Source of the DNA: Chryseobacterium culicis
Lineage (GTDB): Bacteria > Bacteroidota > Bacteroidia > Flavobacteriales > Weeksellaceae
Length of the DNA: 64,000 bases
Direction of reading: 5' to 3'
Assembly (NCBI RefSeq): GCF_002979755.1
Contig: NZ_PCPP01000002.1
Coordinates: forward strand, 699,146-763,145
Within the stretch, counting starts at the first letter, position 1, and each line of letters opens with the position of its first letter. A program made the translations under genes and the position numbers. Positions 22,743 to 31,023 of the stretch are shown in pieces. The notes below the pieces were generated by a model, which was not told where the DNA came from, did no database searches, and worked only from the letters and a program-made list of their open reading frames with translations.

Positions 22743-25004
22743 TTAGGTTCTTGATTTTACAGCATCATTCGCTGATTTCATTTCCCTTGCTTTTTTCAGT
22801 TTCTGGTTTCCGAAATTGTAGGTAACACCGATGCTCATGAGCCTTGGATAATTGAAGTTGGTGATATTATTAAACTTTCCGTTAGGCTGTACTCCTCTGA
22901 CTCTGTAGAAGCTTTGATTAAATAAGTCACTCACTTCCGCTACAATCGTCCAGTCCCCTGCAATTTTTTTCAGACTGAAATCAAAGCTTTGTCTGGCGCC
23001 TATCATACCTCCTTCCATAGCGGTCTGGCTTGCAAAGAAGTAATTAACTCCTAAGAACCAGTCTTTTTTAGATGAAAGTCTGATGACGTTATTGATCGTT
23101 GCGGACATATTGTAGTTTTTTACATCAATGATATATGGATCCAGTGACTCGGATTCGTACTGACCCAGTTGAGAAGTTGGATCTTCCCATACTCCTCCTT
23201 TGTAGGTAACATAGCCTAAATTAACAGAATAGTTGGTTGTCCATATGTCTTTGAACCATGATTTGTTCATTCCCAGCGTAAGTGCGAGCTCTCTGTTTTT
23301 ACCGTAATTGGTTCTTATATATCTTAAAAATCTTGTTGTTTTCATGATCATATTTCCGCCTGGGCCATAGACTATATTTCCATTTTTATCCCTTTCTGGA
23401 GTGGTTAAAGTTCCCTGTAACGGAAGCATGTCAGAAGCAGATGCATCTTCCACCATATTAAAGCTAAGATTGGCATAGAATGCATTTTTGTACATATAGT
23501 TCAGCTCCTGATTATAAAATTTTGAAGCAAGAACAAATGGATTGTTCTGTGTATAATTCGTAGGAGTGAAATAGGTTCTGGACGGATTGAGTTCCCAAAA
23601 TCTTGGTCTTCTGATTCTGCTTGAGAAAGTATAACTCAGATTGTGATCAGAATTGATGGCATAATTTAAATTCAGGTAAGGTAAAAGGTTATTGTAGTTT
23701 CTTTCGAATCCTGTTTTTTCCAGAATCTCTCCGGTACTTCTGGTCATCTCGTAGCGGGCTCCTATTTTTCCGGATATTTTTTCAGTCAGTTTACGTTCAT
23801 AGTTCAGGTAAATACCCAATATATTTTCTTTATAAATGAAGTGATTGGTTTGTTTAGGATCTATCACAAAATCACCACCTACTAATTTGTCTTGTTTGGT
23901 ATCATTATCCGTGTTCGTATGATTGTAGCTGATTCCCATTAACCATGTTGCGCCTTTAGCCGTTTTTTTCAGGTAATCGATATTAGCGGCATAATTGTTA
24001 ATGATCTGAGGGACTGATTGATGAAGCGCTGAATACTTGTTGATCGTATCGTTTGTTAAAGGAAAACTTTCATTGAAACTTACTTTATCCCTGTTGAACC
24101 ACAGGTAAGAAACGTTTGAGGTAAGCTTACTTCCCAGAGAATCTGTTTTCATCTCATAATTCAAATTGAAAGAATGATTTCTGGTTTGCGCATCCTCGTT
24201 ATTGACTGTTCTGTTATTTAATACGCCGTTTTGCCAGTTCGTAATATCCAGTACAGAATTGAAGCTTTTATTATATCTCATGTTGTAAGAGAATCCAAAA
24301 CTGTGTTTTTTATTGATCTCATAATCAACATTGAAACCTCCTCCAAAATTTTTATTAGGATCATCATTAAATCCAAAAGATTCATTTTTGAAAGTAGGAT
24401 CTCCGTTAGACAGCGTATATCTTTGTCTGTCTGTCCAGCTTCCCATTCTGAAATTAGAATTCCCAGACCACTTTCCTTGTCTGAAATTAAATGAAGCTCC
24501 AGCATTGGGATTATTGTAATAACCTTGCTCATTCTGCATTTTCAGCGTTCCGTTGTAGCCGTTATTTTTGCTTTTTTTCATTACAATATTGATTACTCCT
24601 TCTTTAGACTCAACCTGGAATTCACTTCCCGGAACTGTAATCACCTCAATTTTTTGGATATCCTCAGATGGAGTAGACTTCAGCATTTCAATCAATGCCT
24701 CAGCGTCCATATTGGTTTTCTTATTGTTGATATAGATGATCGCATCATTTTTTCCCAGGATCTTCAACGTTTTTCCATCAATACTGGAAATCATCGGAGT
24801 TTGTTTTAAAAGAGTAAAGGTGTTTGTTCCTTTGGCAATAGATGAAGAAGCTACATCATATACCAAACGGTCTCCTTGTTTTTTGAAAACCTGCTTCTTG
24901 ATATTCACTGCATCAATAGCATTTACTTTCATACTGTCTTTTTTCTGCTGGGCAGTGATAAGTCCACCGAAAAATAGTGCTGCAATAAGAATTTGAGTCT
25001 TCAT
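22743..25004 (-). CDS. Outer-membrane beta-barrel receptor, paralogue B
   Basis: 753 residues, signal peptide MKTQILIAALFFGGLITAQQ. The plug and barrel motifs match paralogue A: LLKQTPMISSIDGKTLKILG, IIYINNKKTNMDAEALIE, IQKIEVITVPGSEFQVESKE, and SFSSRxRRPxFWELNPxR in the barrel (here FSSRIRRPRFWELNPSR). First gene of the two-gene unit, with a promoter just upstream. The pair arose by tandem duplication and has diverged in the extracellular-loop parts of the barrel, as expected if they recognise different ligands. No regulator or binding lipoprotein is beside them on this strand. Confidence 0.9.
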   Translation of the reverse strand: MKTQILIAALFFGGLITAQQKKDSMKVNAIDAVNIKKQVFKKQGDRLVYDVASSSIAKGTNTFTLLKQTPMISSIDGKTLKILGKNDAIIYINNKKTNMDAEALIEMLKSTPSEDIQKIEVITVPGSEFQVESKEGVINIVMKKSKNNGYNGTLKMQNEQGYYNNPNAGASFNFRQGKWSGNSNFRMGSWTDRQRYTLSNGDPTFKNESFGFNDDPNKNFGGGFNVDYEINKKHSFGFSYNMRYNKSFNSVLDITNWQNGVLNNRTVNNEDAQTRNHSFNLNYEMKTDSLGSKLTSNVSYLWFNRDKVSFNESFPLTNDTINKYSALHQSVPQIINNYAANIDYLKKTAKGATWLMGISYNHTNTDNDTKQDKLVGGDFVIDPKQTNHFIYKENILGIYLNYERKLTEKISGKIGARYEMTRSTGEILEKTGFERNYNNLLPYLNLNYAINSDHNLSYTFSSRIRRPRFWELNPSRTYFTPTNYTQNNPFVLASKFYNQELNYMYKNAFYANLSFNMVEDASASDMLPLQGTLTTPERDKNGNIVYGPGGNMIMKTTRFLRYIRTNYGKNRELALTLGMNKSWFKDIWTTNYSVNLGYVTYKGGVWEDPTSQLGQYESESLDPYIIDVKNYNMSATINNVIRLSSKKDWFLGVNYFFASQTAMEGGMIGARQSFDFSLKKIAGDWTIVAEVSDLFNQSFYRVRGVQPNGKFNNITNFNYPRLMSIGVTYNFGNQKLKKAREMKSANDAVKSRT

Positions 25005-25053
25005 GATTATTCTTTTTTAATTAATAGCTTGTATGGTTAGTTATTTAACATTG

Positions 25054-25085
25054 CAAAGATATATAATAAATTTAGTATCATGCAA
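25054..25085 (-). promoter_or_regulatory. Promoter of the tandem barrel genes
   Basis: On the minus strand TTG (25085-25083), 21 bases, then TATCTTTG (25061-25054), a perfect -7 box, 49 bases upstream of the ATG at 25004. The rest of the 320-base gap 25005-25325 is AT-rich and shows nothing further that I can support. Confidence 0.55.
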
Positions 25086-25325
25086 TACAAAGTACTTAAA
25101 AATATTTTTGAATAATTATAATTGATTGATTATCAGTTAATAAAAATTACATTAAAAATATTGATTGCTTGACCTTTCTGTATAATAAGACAAATAACTG
25201 ATGTTAATTGTTACATCGAACCAAAAAATTAATGAAGATTTTTTTTAAAAATGAAGAAAAATAATAAAATAGATCGGTGATGGTATTTTATTATTAATTT
25301 AGTGAAAACTAAAAATTAATACCAT

Positions 25326-27107
25326 ATGAGAAAATTTTACCCTTTATTTTTATTCTTTATCTTATTATTTTCATGTAAAAGTGAATCTTTCGTAGAAATA
25401 GATGGAAACCCATCAGATTCTCCCTCTAATTATAATTTTGGGAATACAGCACAAAAGAATTTTCAGGGTCTTGTTCTTGATACAAACGGAAATCCGGTTT
25501 CCGGAGCAACAGTTACCATTGGAGCTAATACGGCAACAACTAACCTTAAAGGCCTTTTTACATTGAAGAATGCTTCGGTAAAAGAAAATTTTGCCCATGT
25601 AAAAGTAACAAAAGCAGGTTTTGTAAATGCATCACGGGTTTTAGTTCCTACCAACGGAATAAATAGAGTGAATATCATGATGATTCCTGTAACAATTACA
25701 GCTACAATTGCCACGGGGTCTATCTCTACGGTTTCATTACCTAACGGAACTAAAGTAAAATTCGATGGAAGTTTTAAAGATGCCAACGGAAATGCCTATT
25801 CAGGAAATGTGAGCGTGGGAGTTTTTCACTTGGCACCATCCAACCCATATCTTAATGAATTAATGCCAGGATCTTTTTTGGCAACCAACTCAGCAGGAAA
25901 TGCCAGAGTGATGGAAACTTTTGGGATGCTCCATGTTCAATTAACAGGAAGTTCCGGACAGAATCTTCAGATTGCAAACGGCCATACCGCAGAAATTACT
26001 GTTCCGGTAGATGCTGCACAAACGTCCAGCTCACCAGCCACAATACCCCTATGGTCTTATAATGAAGATACCGGAATGTGGAAAGAAGAAGGCTCTGCAA
26101 CAAAGATGGGAAATACCTATGTAGGAACAGTAAGTCATTTTTCCTGGTGGAATTATGATGCACAGTTTCCACAGGCAACCCTGAAAGTAACTGTAAAAAA
26201 TGCAGCAGGACAGGTGTTACCCAATGTTAAGGTAGCTTTAAAGAGAAACCCTCAACCCTATGAGATTTTTGGAATGACTGATAATACAGGAACGATCTCC
26301 GGAATTGTTCCTGCAGGGGAAGTTCTTGTTTTAAAAGTTTATGATGTTTGCAATAATGTACTATATAGCTCTAATGTTGGTCCTCTTCCGGTTGGAATCA
26401 TAACAACAATTCCTGAAATTACCATAAGCTCTTCTATATCTTTGAATTATACAATTCAGGGAAGTCTGAAAACTTGTGCAAATACTGATGTTACCGATGG
26501 CTATGTAATATTAAAACCAGGCACGAGTACTAGCTATTTTCAGTATGTATCATTGCCTGTAAATAGTACCGGAGGTTTTACATTCAACACGTATGCATGT
26601 ACTGCAAATCCTCAGTTTACTTATGAAGGTTTTGATGCCATTAATTTACAAAGCACCAATGAAGTAACCTTCACAGCTCCATCTACTACAGTAAATTTGG
26701 GGAATATCATGGTTTGTAATTCTTTGAATGAATTGATCAGTTATAAAATTGATAATCAACCAACCGTTAATATAGTGGGACTGTTCAATGTACAATGGGG
26801 AGGACTTACAACCACATCACCAATTATATCGGCCAAGCAATTGAGAATAAACTCAATGAATTCCGCAGGTCCCTTTTTCTTTATGAATCAGAACAATATG
26901 TTGGGAGTTGCTGCAAGTTTTACTTCATATTATGGGTTTGAATTTTCTGGAGGTTCTATTACATCAAATAATGGAAATCTGGTTGTCGATATAACTTCTT
27001 TTGGAGCTTTAGGAGACTACATTGATTTTACCGTTAATGGTACATACACCGATAATTCAGGAAATCATACCTTCACAGCAACAGGACATGTGAAACGTGA
27101 TTTGTAA
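25326..27107 (+). CDS. Surface-type lipoprotein with carboxypeptidase-regulatory-like domain
   Basis: 593 residues. The lipobox FILLFSC (Cys17) and a following acidic/Ser-rich stretch fit a lipoprotein that could be surface-exposed in Bacteroidetes. The domain at about 48-110 (FQGLVLDTNGNPVSGATVTI and then TTNLKGLFTLKNAS) is a CarboxypepD_reg-like beta sandwich. A second similar unit lies at about 290-345 (KVTVKNAAGQVLPNVKVALK), and the rest is beta-rich repeats with few charged residues. No enzymatic motif is visible. Probably structural or adhesive. Stands alone, with a clean terminator behind it. Confidence 0.82.
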   Translation: MRKFYPLFLFFILLFSCKSESFVEIDGNPSDSPSNYNFGNTAQKNFQGLVLDTNGNPVSGATVTIGANTATTNLKGLFTLKNASVKENFAHVKVTKAGFVNASRVLVPTNGINRVNIMMIPVTITATIATGSISTVSLPNGTKVKFDGSFKDANGNAYSGNVSVGVFHLAPSNPYLNELMPGSFLATNSAGNARVMETFGMLHVQLTGSSGQNLQIANGHTAEITVPVDAAQTSSSPATIPLWSYNEDTGMWKEEGSATKMGNTYVGTVSHFSWWNYDAQFPQATLKVTVKNAAGQVLPNVKVALKRNPQPYEIFGMTDNTGTISGIVPAGEVLVLKVYDVCNNVLYSSNVGPLPVGIITTIPEITISSSISLNYTIQGSLKTCANTDVTDGYVILKPGTSTSYFQYVSLPVNSTGGFTFNTYACTANPQFTYEGFDAINLQSTNEVTFTAPSTTVNLGNIMVCNSLNELISYKIDNQPTVNIVGLFNVQWGGLTTTSPIISAKQLRINSMNSAGPFFFMNQNNMLGVAASFTSYYGFEFSGGSITSNNGNLVVDITSFGALGDYIDFTVNGTYTDNSGNHTFTATGHVKRDL

Positions 27108-27121
27108 TCACCGCAGTAAAA

Positions 27122-27150
27122 ATAAAAAGGACCGAAAAGGTCCTTTTTTT
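27122..27150 (+). terminator. Terminator after the lipoprotein gene
   Basis: AAGGACC (27127-27133), loop GAAAA, GGTCCTT (27139-27145), then a T-run to 27150. The A-rich left flank lets it act for the convergent gene too. Confidence 0.88.
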
Positions 27151-27167
27151 ATGTAATATATCATTAT

Positions 27168-27506
27168 TTATTCTCTGTCGAATCGGGCTAGCTTTTTATC
27201 TACCCAAACCGTTGCAAAAGGGAAGAATGCAGATAATAAAGCAAAAACAAAATCTTCATCATCCCAATTATAAATTTTTCTTGCCGGAAGGCAGAGCAAA
27301 AGATAAAGGGTGAAAAATAATCCGTGTAAACTGCCAATAACGCTGATGAATATAATAGAATATAAATTTTCATCATATCGGATCCAGATCATCGCAACAC
27401 CGTACAGTAAAAGACATGAAATGGCTTCTGCAAGGCAAATCTGTTTAAACCATTTGATAATTTTTTCCTGAGAATATTTTGAAAAAAGTTTTTCGATGAA
27501 GTCCAT
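27168..27506 (-). CDS. DUF3817 membrane protein
   Basis: 112 residues with three membrane helices. The family wording is present: ICLAEAISCLLLYGVAMIW in the first helix, IGSLHGLFFTLYLLLCL (conserved GxxHGxxF) in the second, and LLSAFFPFATVWVDKKL in the last. DUF3817 (YdzA-like) proteins are small integral membrane proteins of unknown role. It is downstream of nadD on the same strand but separated by a heptad-repeat spacer. Confidence 0.88.
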   Translation of the reverse strand: MDFIEKLFSKYSQEKIIKWFKQICLAEAISCLLLYGVAMIWIRYDENLYSIIFISVIGSLHGLFFTLYLLLCLPARKIYNWDDEDFVFALLSAFFPFATVWVDKKLARFDRE

Positions 27507-27511
27507 TTCTT

Positions 27512-27581
27512 GAGTTATGAGGTGAGAGTTAAAAGGTAAGAGTCTTTCTCCGGCTTTTAGTTTTTAGCCTCTCATTTCTGA
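27512..27581. repeat. Heptad-repeat inverted spacer between nadD and DUF3817
   Basis: Words of seven bases follow one another without gaps: GAGTTAT, GAGGTGA, GAGTTAA, AAGGTAA, GAGTCTT, then TCTCCGG, CTTTTAG, TTTTTAG, CCTCTCA, TTTCTGA. The right arm reverse-complements the left imperfectly (GTGAGAG...TTAAAAG against ATGAGAGGCTAAAAAC), so a hairpin is possible. Confidence 0.65.
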
Positions 27582-27590
27582 TTTGCAAAA

Positions 27591-28175
27591 TTACTTATAA
27601 AAACTGCTACCATCCAAATATTCAAAAACTTCAGGTGGAAGCATAGGTCTTACATTTTTACCATCCCTGACCATATTACGGATTTCTGTAGCTGAAAGTT
27701 CTATGACAGGTGCCTTGATGAGAGAGATATTTTCATGCTGTAAATATTCAGAATCTTTTTTCTCTCCTTCAAATACTCTTGGATAAACAATGATATGATG
27801 ATTTTTGATCAGCGTATCAGAATTTTTCCATTTGTGAAGGCCTTTCAGATTATCTTCTCCCATAATCAGACTGAAAGAATAATCAGGATATTTTTCATGA
27901 AGATAAGTAAGGGTATCAATAGTATAACTTGGCTTGGGAAGGGAGAACTCAACATTCGAAGCTCTCATATTGGGATAATTCTTTACGGCAAGCTGTACCA
28001 TATCAAGTCTGTTATGGTCATTCAGTAAAGATTTTTTGTCTTTAAACGGATTTTGCGGACTTACCACAAACCAAAGCTCATCCATATCAGAATTTTCCAG
28101 AATATAATTGGCCAGAATAAGATGCCCGATATGAATAGGATTGAATGATCCGAAAAATAAACCGATTTTTTTCAT
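27591..28175 (-). CDS. nadD: Nicotinate-nucleotide adenylyltransferase
   Basis: 194 residues, normal length. It adenylylates nicotinate mononucleotide to deamido-NAD in NAD synthesis. The nucleotidyltransferase motif IGLFFGSFNPIHIGHLILAN (HxGH) is at the N-terminus, FSLIMGEDNLKGLHKWK forms the substrate pocket, and the C-terminal ISxTxIR-type motif appears as LSATEIRNMVRDG. It lies downstream of recJ on the same strand with a repeat-filled gap on both sides. Identification is secure. Confidence 0.96.
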   Translation of the reverse strand: MKKIGLFFGSFNPIHIGHLILANYILENSDMDELWFVVSPQNPFKDKKSLLNDHNRLDMVQLAVKNYPNMRASNVEFSLPKPSYTIDTLTYLHEKYPDYSFSLIMGEDNLKGLHKWKNSDTLIKNHHIIVYPRVFEGEKKDSEYLQHENISLIKAPVIELSATEIRNMVRDGKNVRPMLPPEVFEYLDGSSFYK

Positions 28176-28183
28176 TTTTTGTT

Positions 28184-28308
28184 AGGGAGTAGGTAGCTGA
28201 TAATAGGTGATAGTGCTTTAAAATATAAACAAGGAAATCAAGTTTTTAGGTTGACAGAATTTCCTGTTGATTCTGATTTTACCTGCAACCTAAATCCTGC
28301 AACCTCAG
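28184..28308. repeat. Heptad-armed element between recJ and nadD
   Basis: Left arm: AGGGAGT, AGGTAGC, TGATAAT, AGGTGAT, AGTGCTT (28184-28218). Right arm: ACCTGCA, ACCTAAA, TCCTGCA, ACCTCAG (28281-28308), ending at the recJ stop codon. The arms are opposite in orientation (AGGT against ACCT). The centre contains a smaller inverted pair AGGAAATCAA/TTGATT. Shares TAATAGGTGATAG and CTGCAACCTAA with the element at 43762-44253. Confidence 0.7.
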
Positions 28309-30021
28309 TTACTCTCTGAATTTTACATCTTTGATATTGAGATAATGGGTCACATTGCCTTTCCAGTGATTTTCTTCCAGGGTAAAAGCAAGATCGAAAT
28401 TTTTATTTTTAAAATCCTCAACAAACTGTCCCAGTTTGAATCCTACACATTCAATATTTCGTCCCGTAGATTCCTGTCTGATATAAAACTTCAGGTGATT
28501 ATTATCTTTTCCCATTGTTTTTACATACCCGGAAAGCCTCTGATCCGTTAATGTAAAAATAGGTTTCATATTATGAGGACCAAAGGGAGCCAGCTTTCTG
28601 TGGAAATTGATAAACTCTCTGTTGATCTCATCAACTTTAATTTCCGTATCAATAGTTATAGATGGTTCTTTCTGATGCTCTTTGATTTTTTCAGAAACAA
28701 TTCTTTCAAATTTTTCCTTGAAAGCATCAAACTTATCTTTCTCCATCGAAAGTCCAGCGGCAGCATGATGACCTCCGAATTTAAGAAAATATTCAGAACA
28801 CATATCCAGCGCTTCATGTACATCAAAATCAGAAACAGATCTTGCGGAAGCTACCATTTCCCCATTATTACCATCGGTAAATACAAGGGTTGGTTTGTAA
28901 TACGTTTCAATAAGTCTAGAGGCTACAATACCAATTACTCCCTTATTCCATTCAGGATGATAAACGATGGTGGTATGTTTGGTCTCTTGCTGGGATTCTA
29001 TAATCTGATTTAGGGCCGAAAGTGTGGAATTCATATCCAGTTCACGCCTTTCATCGTTAAGGTTCATGATATCATTTACAATCTGATTCGCATGTTTCAG
29101 ATTGTCGGAAACCATAAGTTCTACGGCTGCTTTACCATGAGAAATTCGTCCTGCAGCATTTATTTTAGGAGCTATTTCAAAAACAATATTGGAAATTTCA
29201 AAATGAGAAAGCTTATCCTCAGGGATCAATAATCTTAAACCAAGATTTCTGGTTTTTCTGAGGGTTTTTAATCCCATTTTAGCCAAGACTCTGTTTTCTC
29301 CTGTCATGGAAACAATATCTGCGGCAATTGAGATGGCCAACAGGTCTGTTAGTTCAAATAACTCTGCCTCCGGTAATTTATAGATTGTATTAAGTCCCTG
29401 GCAAAGTTTAAAACCAACACCACATCCTGAAAGTTCCTTGAAAGGATATCGGCAGTCACTTCTTTTAGGGTCAAGTACAGCGGCTGCATTGGGAATTTCT
29501 TCACCCGGAAGGTGATGGTCACAAATAATAAAATCAATATCCAGATTACTGGCATAGTTGATCATATCAATTGCCTTAATTCCACAGTCGAGAGCAATGA
29601 TTAATGAAAAACCATTTTCTTTGGCGAAATCAATTCCTTCCGTGGAAATTCCATATCCTTCAGAATTTCTGTCCGGAATATAATAGTCCAGATATTTTTT
29701 CTCAACAATTTTGCTGAGATAAAGGTACATCAAGGCAACTGCTGTGGTTCCGTCCACATCATAGTCACCATATACCAATATTTTTTCACCATTTTCAATT
29801 GCAGTGGCAATACGCTCTACAGCTTTTTGCATGTCTGCCATTAAAAACGGATTGTGTATATCGTTAAGATTAGGTTTGAAGAATTCTCTGGCCTTTTGAT
29901 AATTGTCAATTCCCCTAAGAACGAGGACTTTAGATTCAAAAGTACCAAAACCAAGTGACGAACTTAGTCTGTCCACAACTTCCTCATCGGGTTCAGGCTT
30001 GTAAATCCATTTTTGACTCAT
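28309..30021 (-). CDS. recJ: Single-stranded-DNA-specific exonuclease RecJ
   Basis: 570 residues from the ATG at 30021 (MSQKWIYKPEPDEEVV). A longer in-frame start at 30117 would add 32 residues unlike RecJ and cross the promoter, so it is rejected. It is a 5'-3' exonuclease acting in RecF-pathway recombination and mismatch repair. DHH-family motifs are complete: VYGDYDVDGTTA, IALDCG, FIICDHHLPG (DHH), and the DHHA1 motif GGHHAAAGLSM. Two manganese ions are expected. It is divergent from the M48 peptidase gene, and its -7 box sits 4 bases before the ATG. Confidence 0.95.
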   Translation of the reverse strand: MSQKWIYKPEPDEEVVDRLSSSLGFGTFESKVLVLRGIDNYQKAREFFKPNLNDIHNPFLMADMQKAVERIATAIENGEKILVYGDYDVDGTTAVALMYLYLSKIVEKKYLDYYIPDRNSEGYGISTEGIDFAKENGFSLIIALDCGIKAIDMINYASNLDIDFIICDHHLPGEEIPNAAAVLDPKRSDCRYPFKELSGCGVGFKLCQGLNTIYKLPEAELFELTDLLAISIAADIVSMTGENRVLAKMGLKTLRKTRNLGLRLLIPEDKLSHFEISNIVFEIAPKINAAGRISHGKAAVELMVSDNLKHANQIVNDIMNLNDERRELDMNSTLSALNQIIESQQETKHTTIVYHPEWNKGVIGIVASRLIETYYKPTLVFTDGNNGEMVASARSVSDFDVHEALDMCSEYFLKFGGHHAAAGLSMEKDKFDAFKEKFERIVSEKIKEHQKEPSITIDTEIKVDEINREFINFHRKLAPFGPHNMKPIFTLTDQRLSGYVKTMGKDNNHLKFYIRQESTGRNIECVGFKLGQFVEDFKNKNFDLAFTLEENHWKGNVTHYLNIKDVKFRE

Positions 30022-30025
30022 TTCA

Positions 30026-30033
30026 CAAAAATA
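30026..30033 (-). promoter_or_regulatory. -7 box of recJ, leaderless geometry
   Basis: On the minus strand TATTTTTG matches TAnnTTTG and ends 4 bases before the recJ ATG (30021), the same distance as at the HxlR gene. No clear -33 is seen. Confidence 0.5.
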
Positions 30034-30101
30034 AGGAAAAAAAATAGCATTCTGTGAAGAACTGAAACGAAGTTTTGACTTAATAATTGTTAAAAAAAAG
30101 C

Positions 30102-30109
30102 TACCTTCG
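30102..30109 (+). promoter_or_regulatory. Possible -7 box of the M48 gene
   Basis: TACCTTCG is a one-base variant (TTCG for TTTG), 15 bases before the ATG at 30125. The same TTCG variant occurs before the glucosidase gene. Confidence 0.35.
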
Positions 30110-30124
30110 TGCTCCAAATTTTAA

Positions 30125-30943
30125 ATGACCATGAAAAAAATTACTCTAAGCCTTCTTTTGCTGGGGGCTGCGTATTCGATCAACGCACAGAAAATTAACC
30201 TCGGAAAAGCTGCCGGAATGGTTTCAAATAGTGCAAAATCCTTAACATTTACCAACGAAGATGCTATCAAATTATCCAAAGAATCTGTAGATTGGATGGA
30301 TAAAAATAACCCTGTAGCAGGACCAAAAGATCCATATACTGTGAGACTGAACAAATTGTTTGGAAAACACAAATCTCAGGACGGTCTGAACTTAAACTAT
30401 AAAGTCTATAAAGTGAAAGATATCAATGCGTTTGCCTGTGCAGACGGAAGTGTACGCGTATTCTCTTCATTAATGGATATCATGACTGACAATGAATTGC
30501 TTGCCGTAATCGGACACGAAATCGGGCATGTAAAAAATCAGGATACTAAAGATGCGATGAAATCGGCTTACCTGAAGGCTGCTGCATTAGATGCCGCATC
30601 ATCAGCTTCTTCTGCTGTAGCTACTCTTAATGAAACTCAGGTAGGAAAGATGGCGAATGCATTTTTAGATGCTTCCCACAGTAAAAAACAGGAGTCGGAA
30701 GCAGATACTTACTCCTATGATTTTATGAAAGCGAATAAATATGATGTAGTAGGAGCTTATACGGCCTTCAAAAAGCTAGCTTTACTTTCAGAAGGAAGTA
30801 CACAAACGAATTTTGAGAAAATGTTCAATTCTCACCCGGATAGTAATAAAAGGGCAGAGGCTGTTAAAAAGAAAGCTGAAAAAGAAGGGTTATGGAAAGA
30901 TCCGGGAACGGTTTCTTTACCAACAGCAAAATTGACGAAATAA
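30125..30943 (+). CDS. M48-family metalloprotease, exported
   Basis: 272 residues; ATG at 30125 or, two codons later, 30131 (MKK). A signal peptide (KKITLSLLLLGAAYSINAQ) predicts export to the periplasm. Zinc site: HEIGH (about residues 139-143) with the third ligand Glu in KKQESEADTYSYDF. The DGSVRVFSSLMDIM strand before it is the usual M48 substrate edge. Loops around an Ala/Ser-rich helix (DAASSASSAVATLN) are as in LoiP/YcaL-type members. Likely an envelope quality-control protease. Single-gene unit with a strong terminator. Confidence 0.92.
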   Translation: MTMKKITLSLLLLGAAYSINAQKINLGKAAGMVSNSAKSLTFTNEDAIKLSKESVDWMDKNNPVAGPKDPYTVRLNKLFGKHKSQDGLNLNYKVYKVKDINAFACADGSVRVFSSLMDIMTDNELLAVIGHEIGHVKNQDTKDAMKSAYLKAAALDAASSASSAVATLNETQVGKMANAFLDASHSKKQESEADTYSYDFMKANKYDVVGAYTAFKKLALLSEGSTQTNFEKMFNSHPDSNKRAEAVKKKAEKEGLWKDPGTVSLPTAKLTK

Positions 30944-30965
30944 TTATTTTATTTATTGTTTAAAC

Positions 30966-30999
30966 AAAAATACCTCAAAGCACGCTTTGAGGTATTTTT
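30966..30999. terminator. Bidirectional terminator
   Basis: A 15-bp perfect stem (30966-30980 with 30985-30999), loop CACG, five A on the left and five T on the right, between the convergent M48 and ABC-F genes. Confidence 0.92.
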
Positions 31000-31023
31000 A
31001 TATAGATTTTAATGTTGTTCGGA

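Noticed and set aside
27512..27581. tRNA or small RNA gene
   Set aside because: No cloverleaf; the hairpin-like appearance comes from inverted heptads.
30022..30117. N-terminal extension of RecJ
   Set aside because: 32 residues not found in RecJ, overlapping the -7 box.
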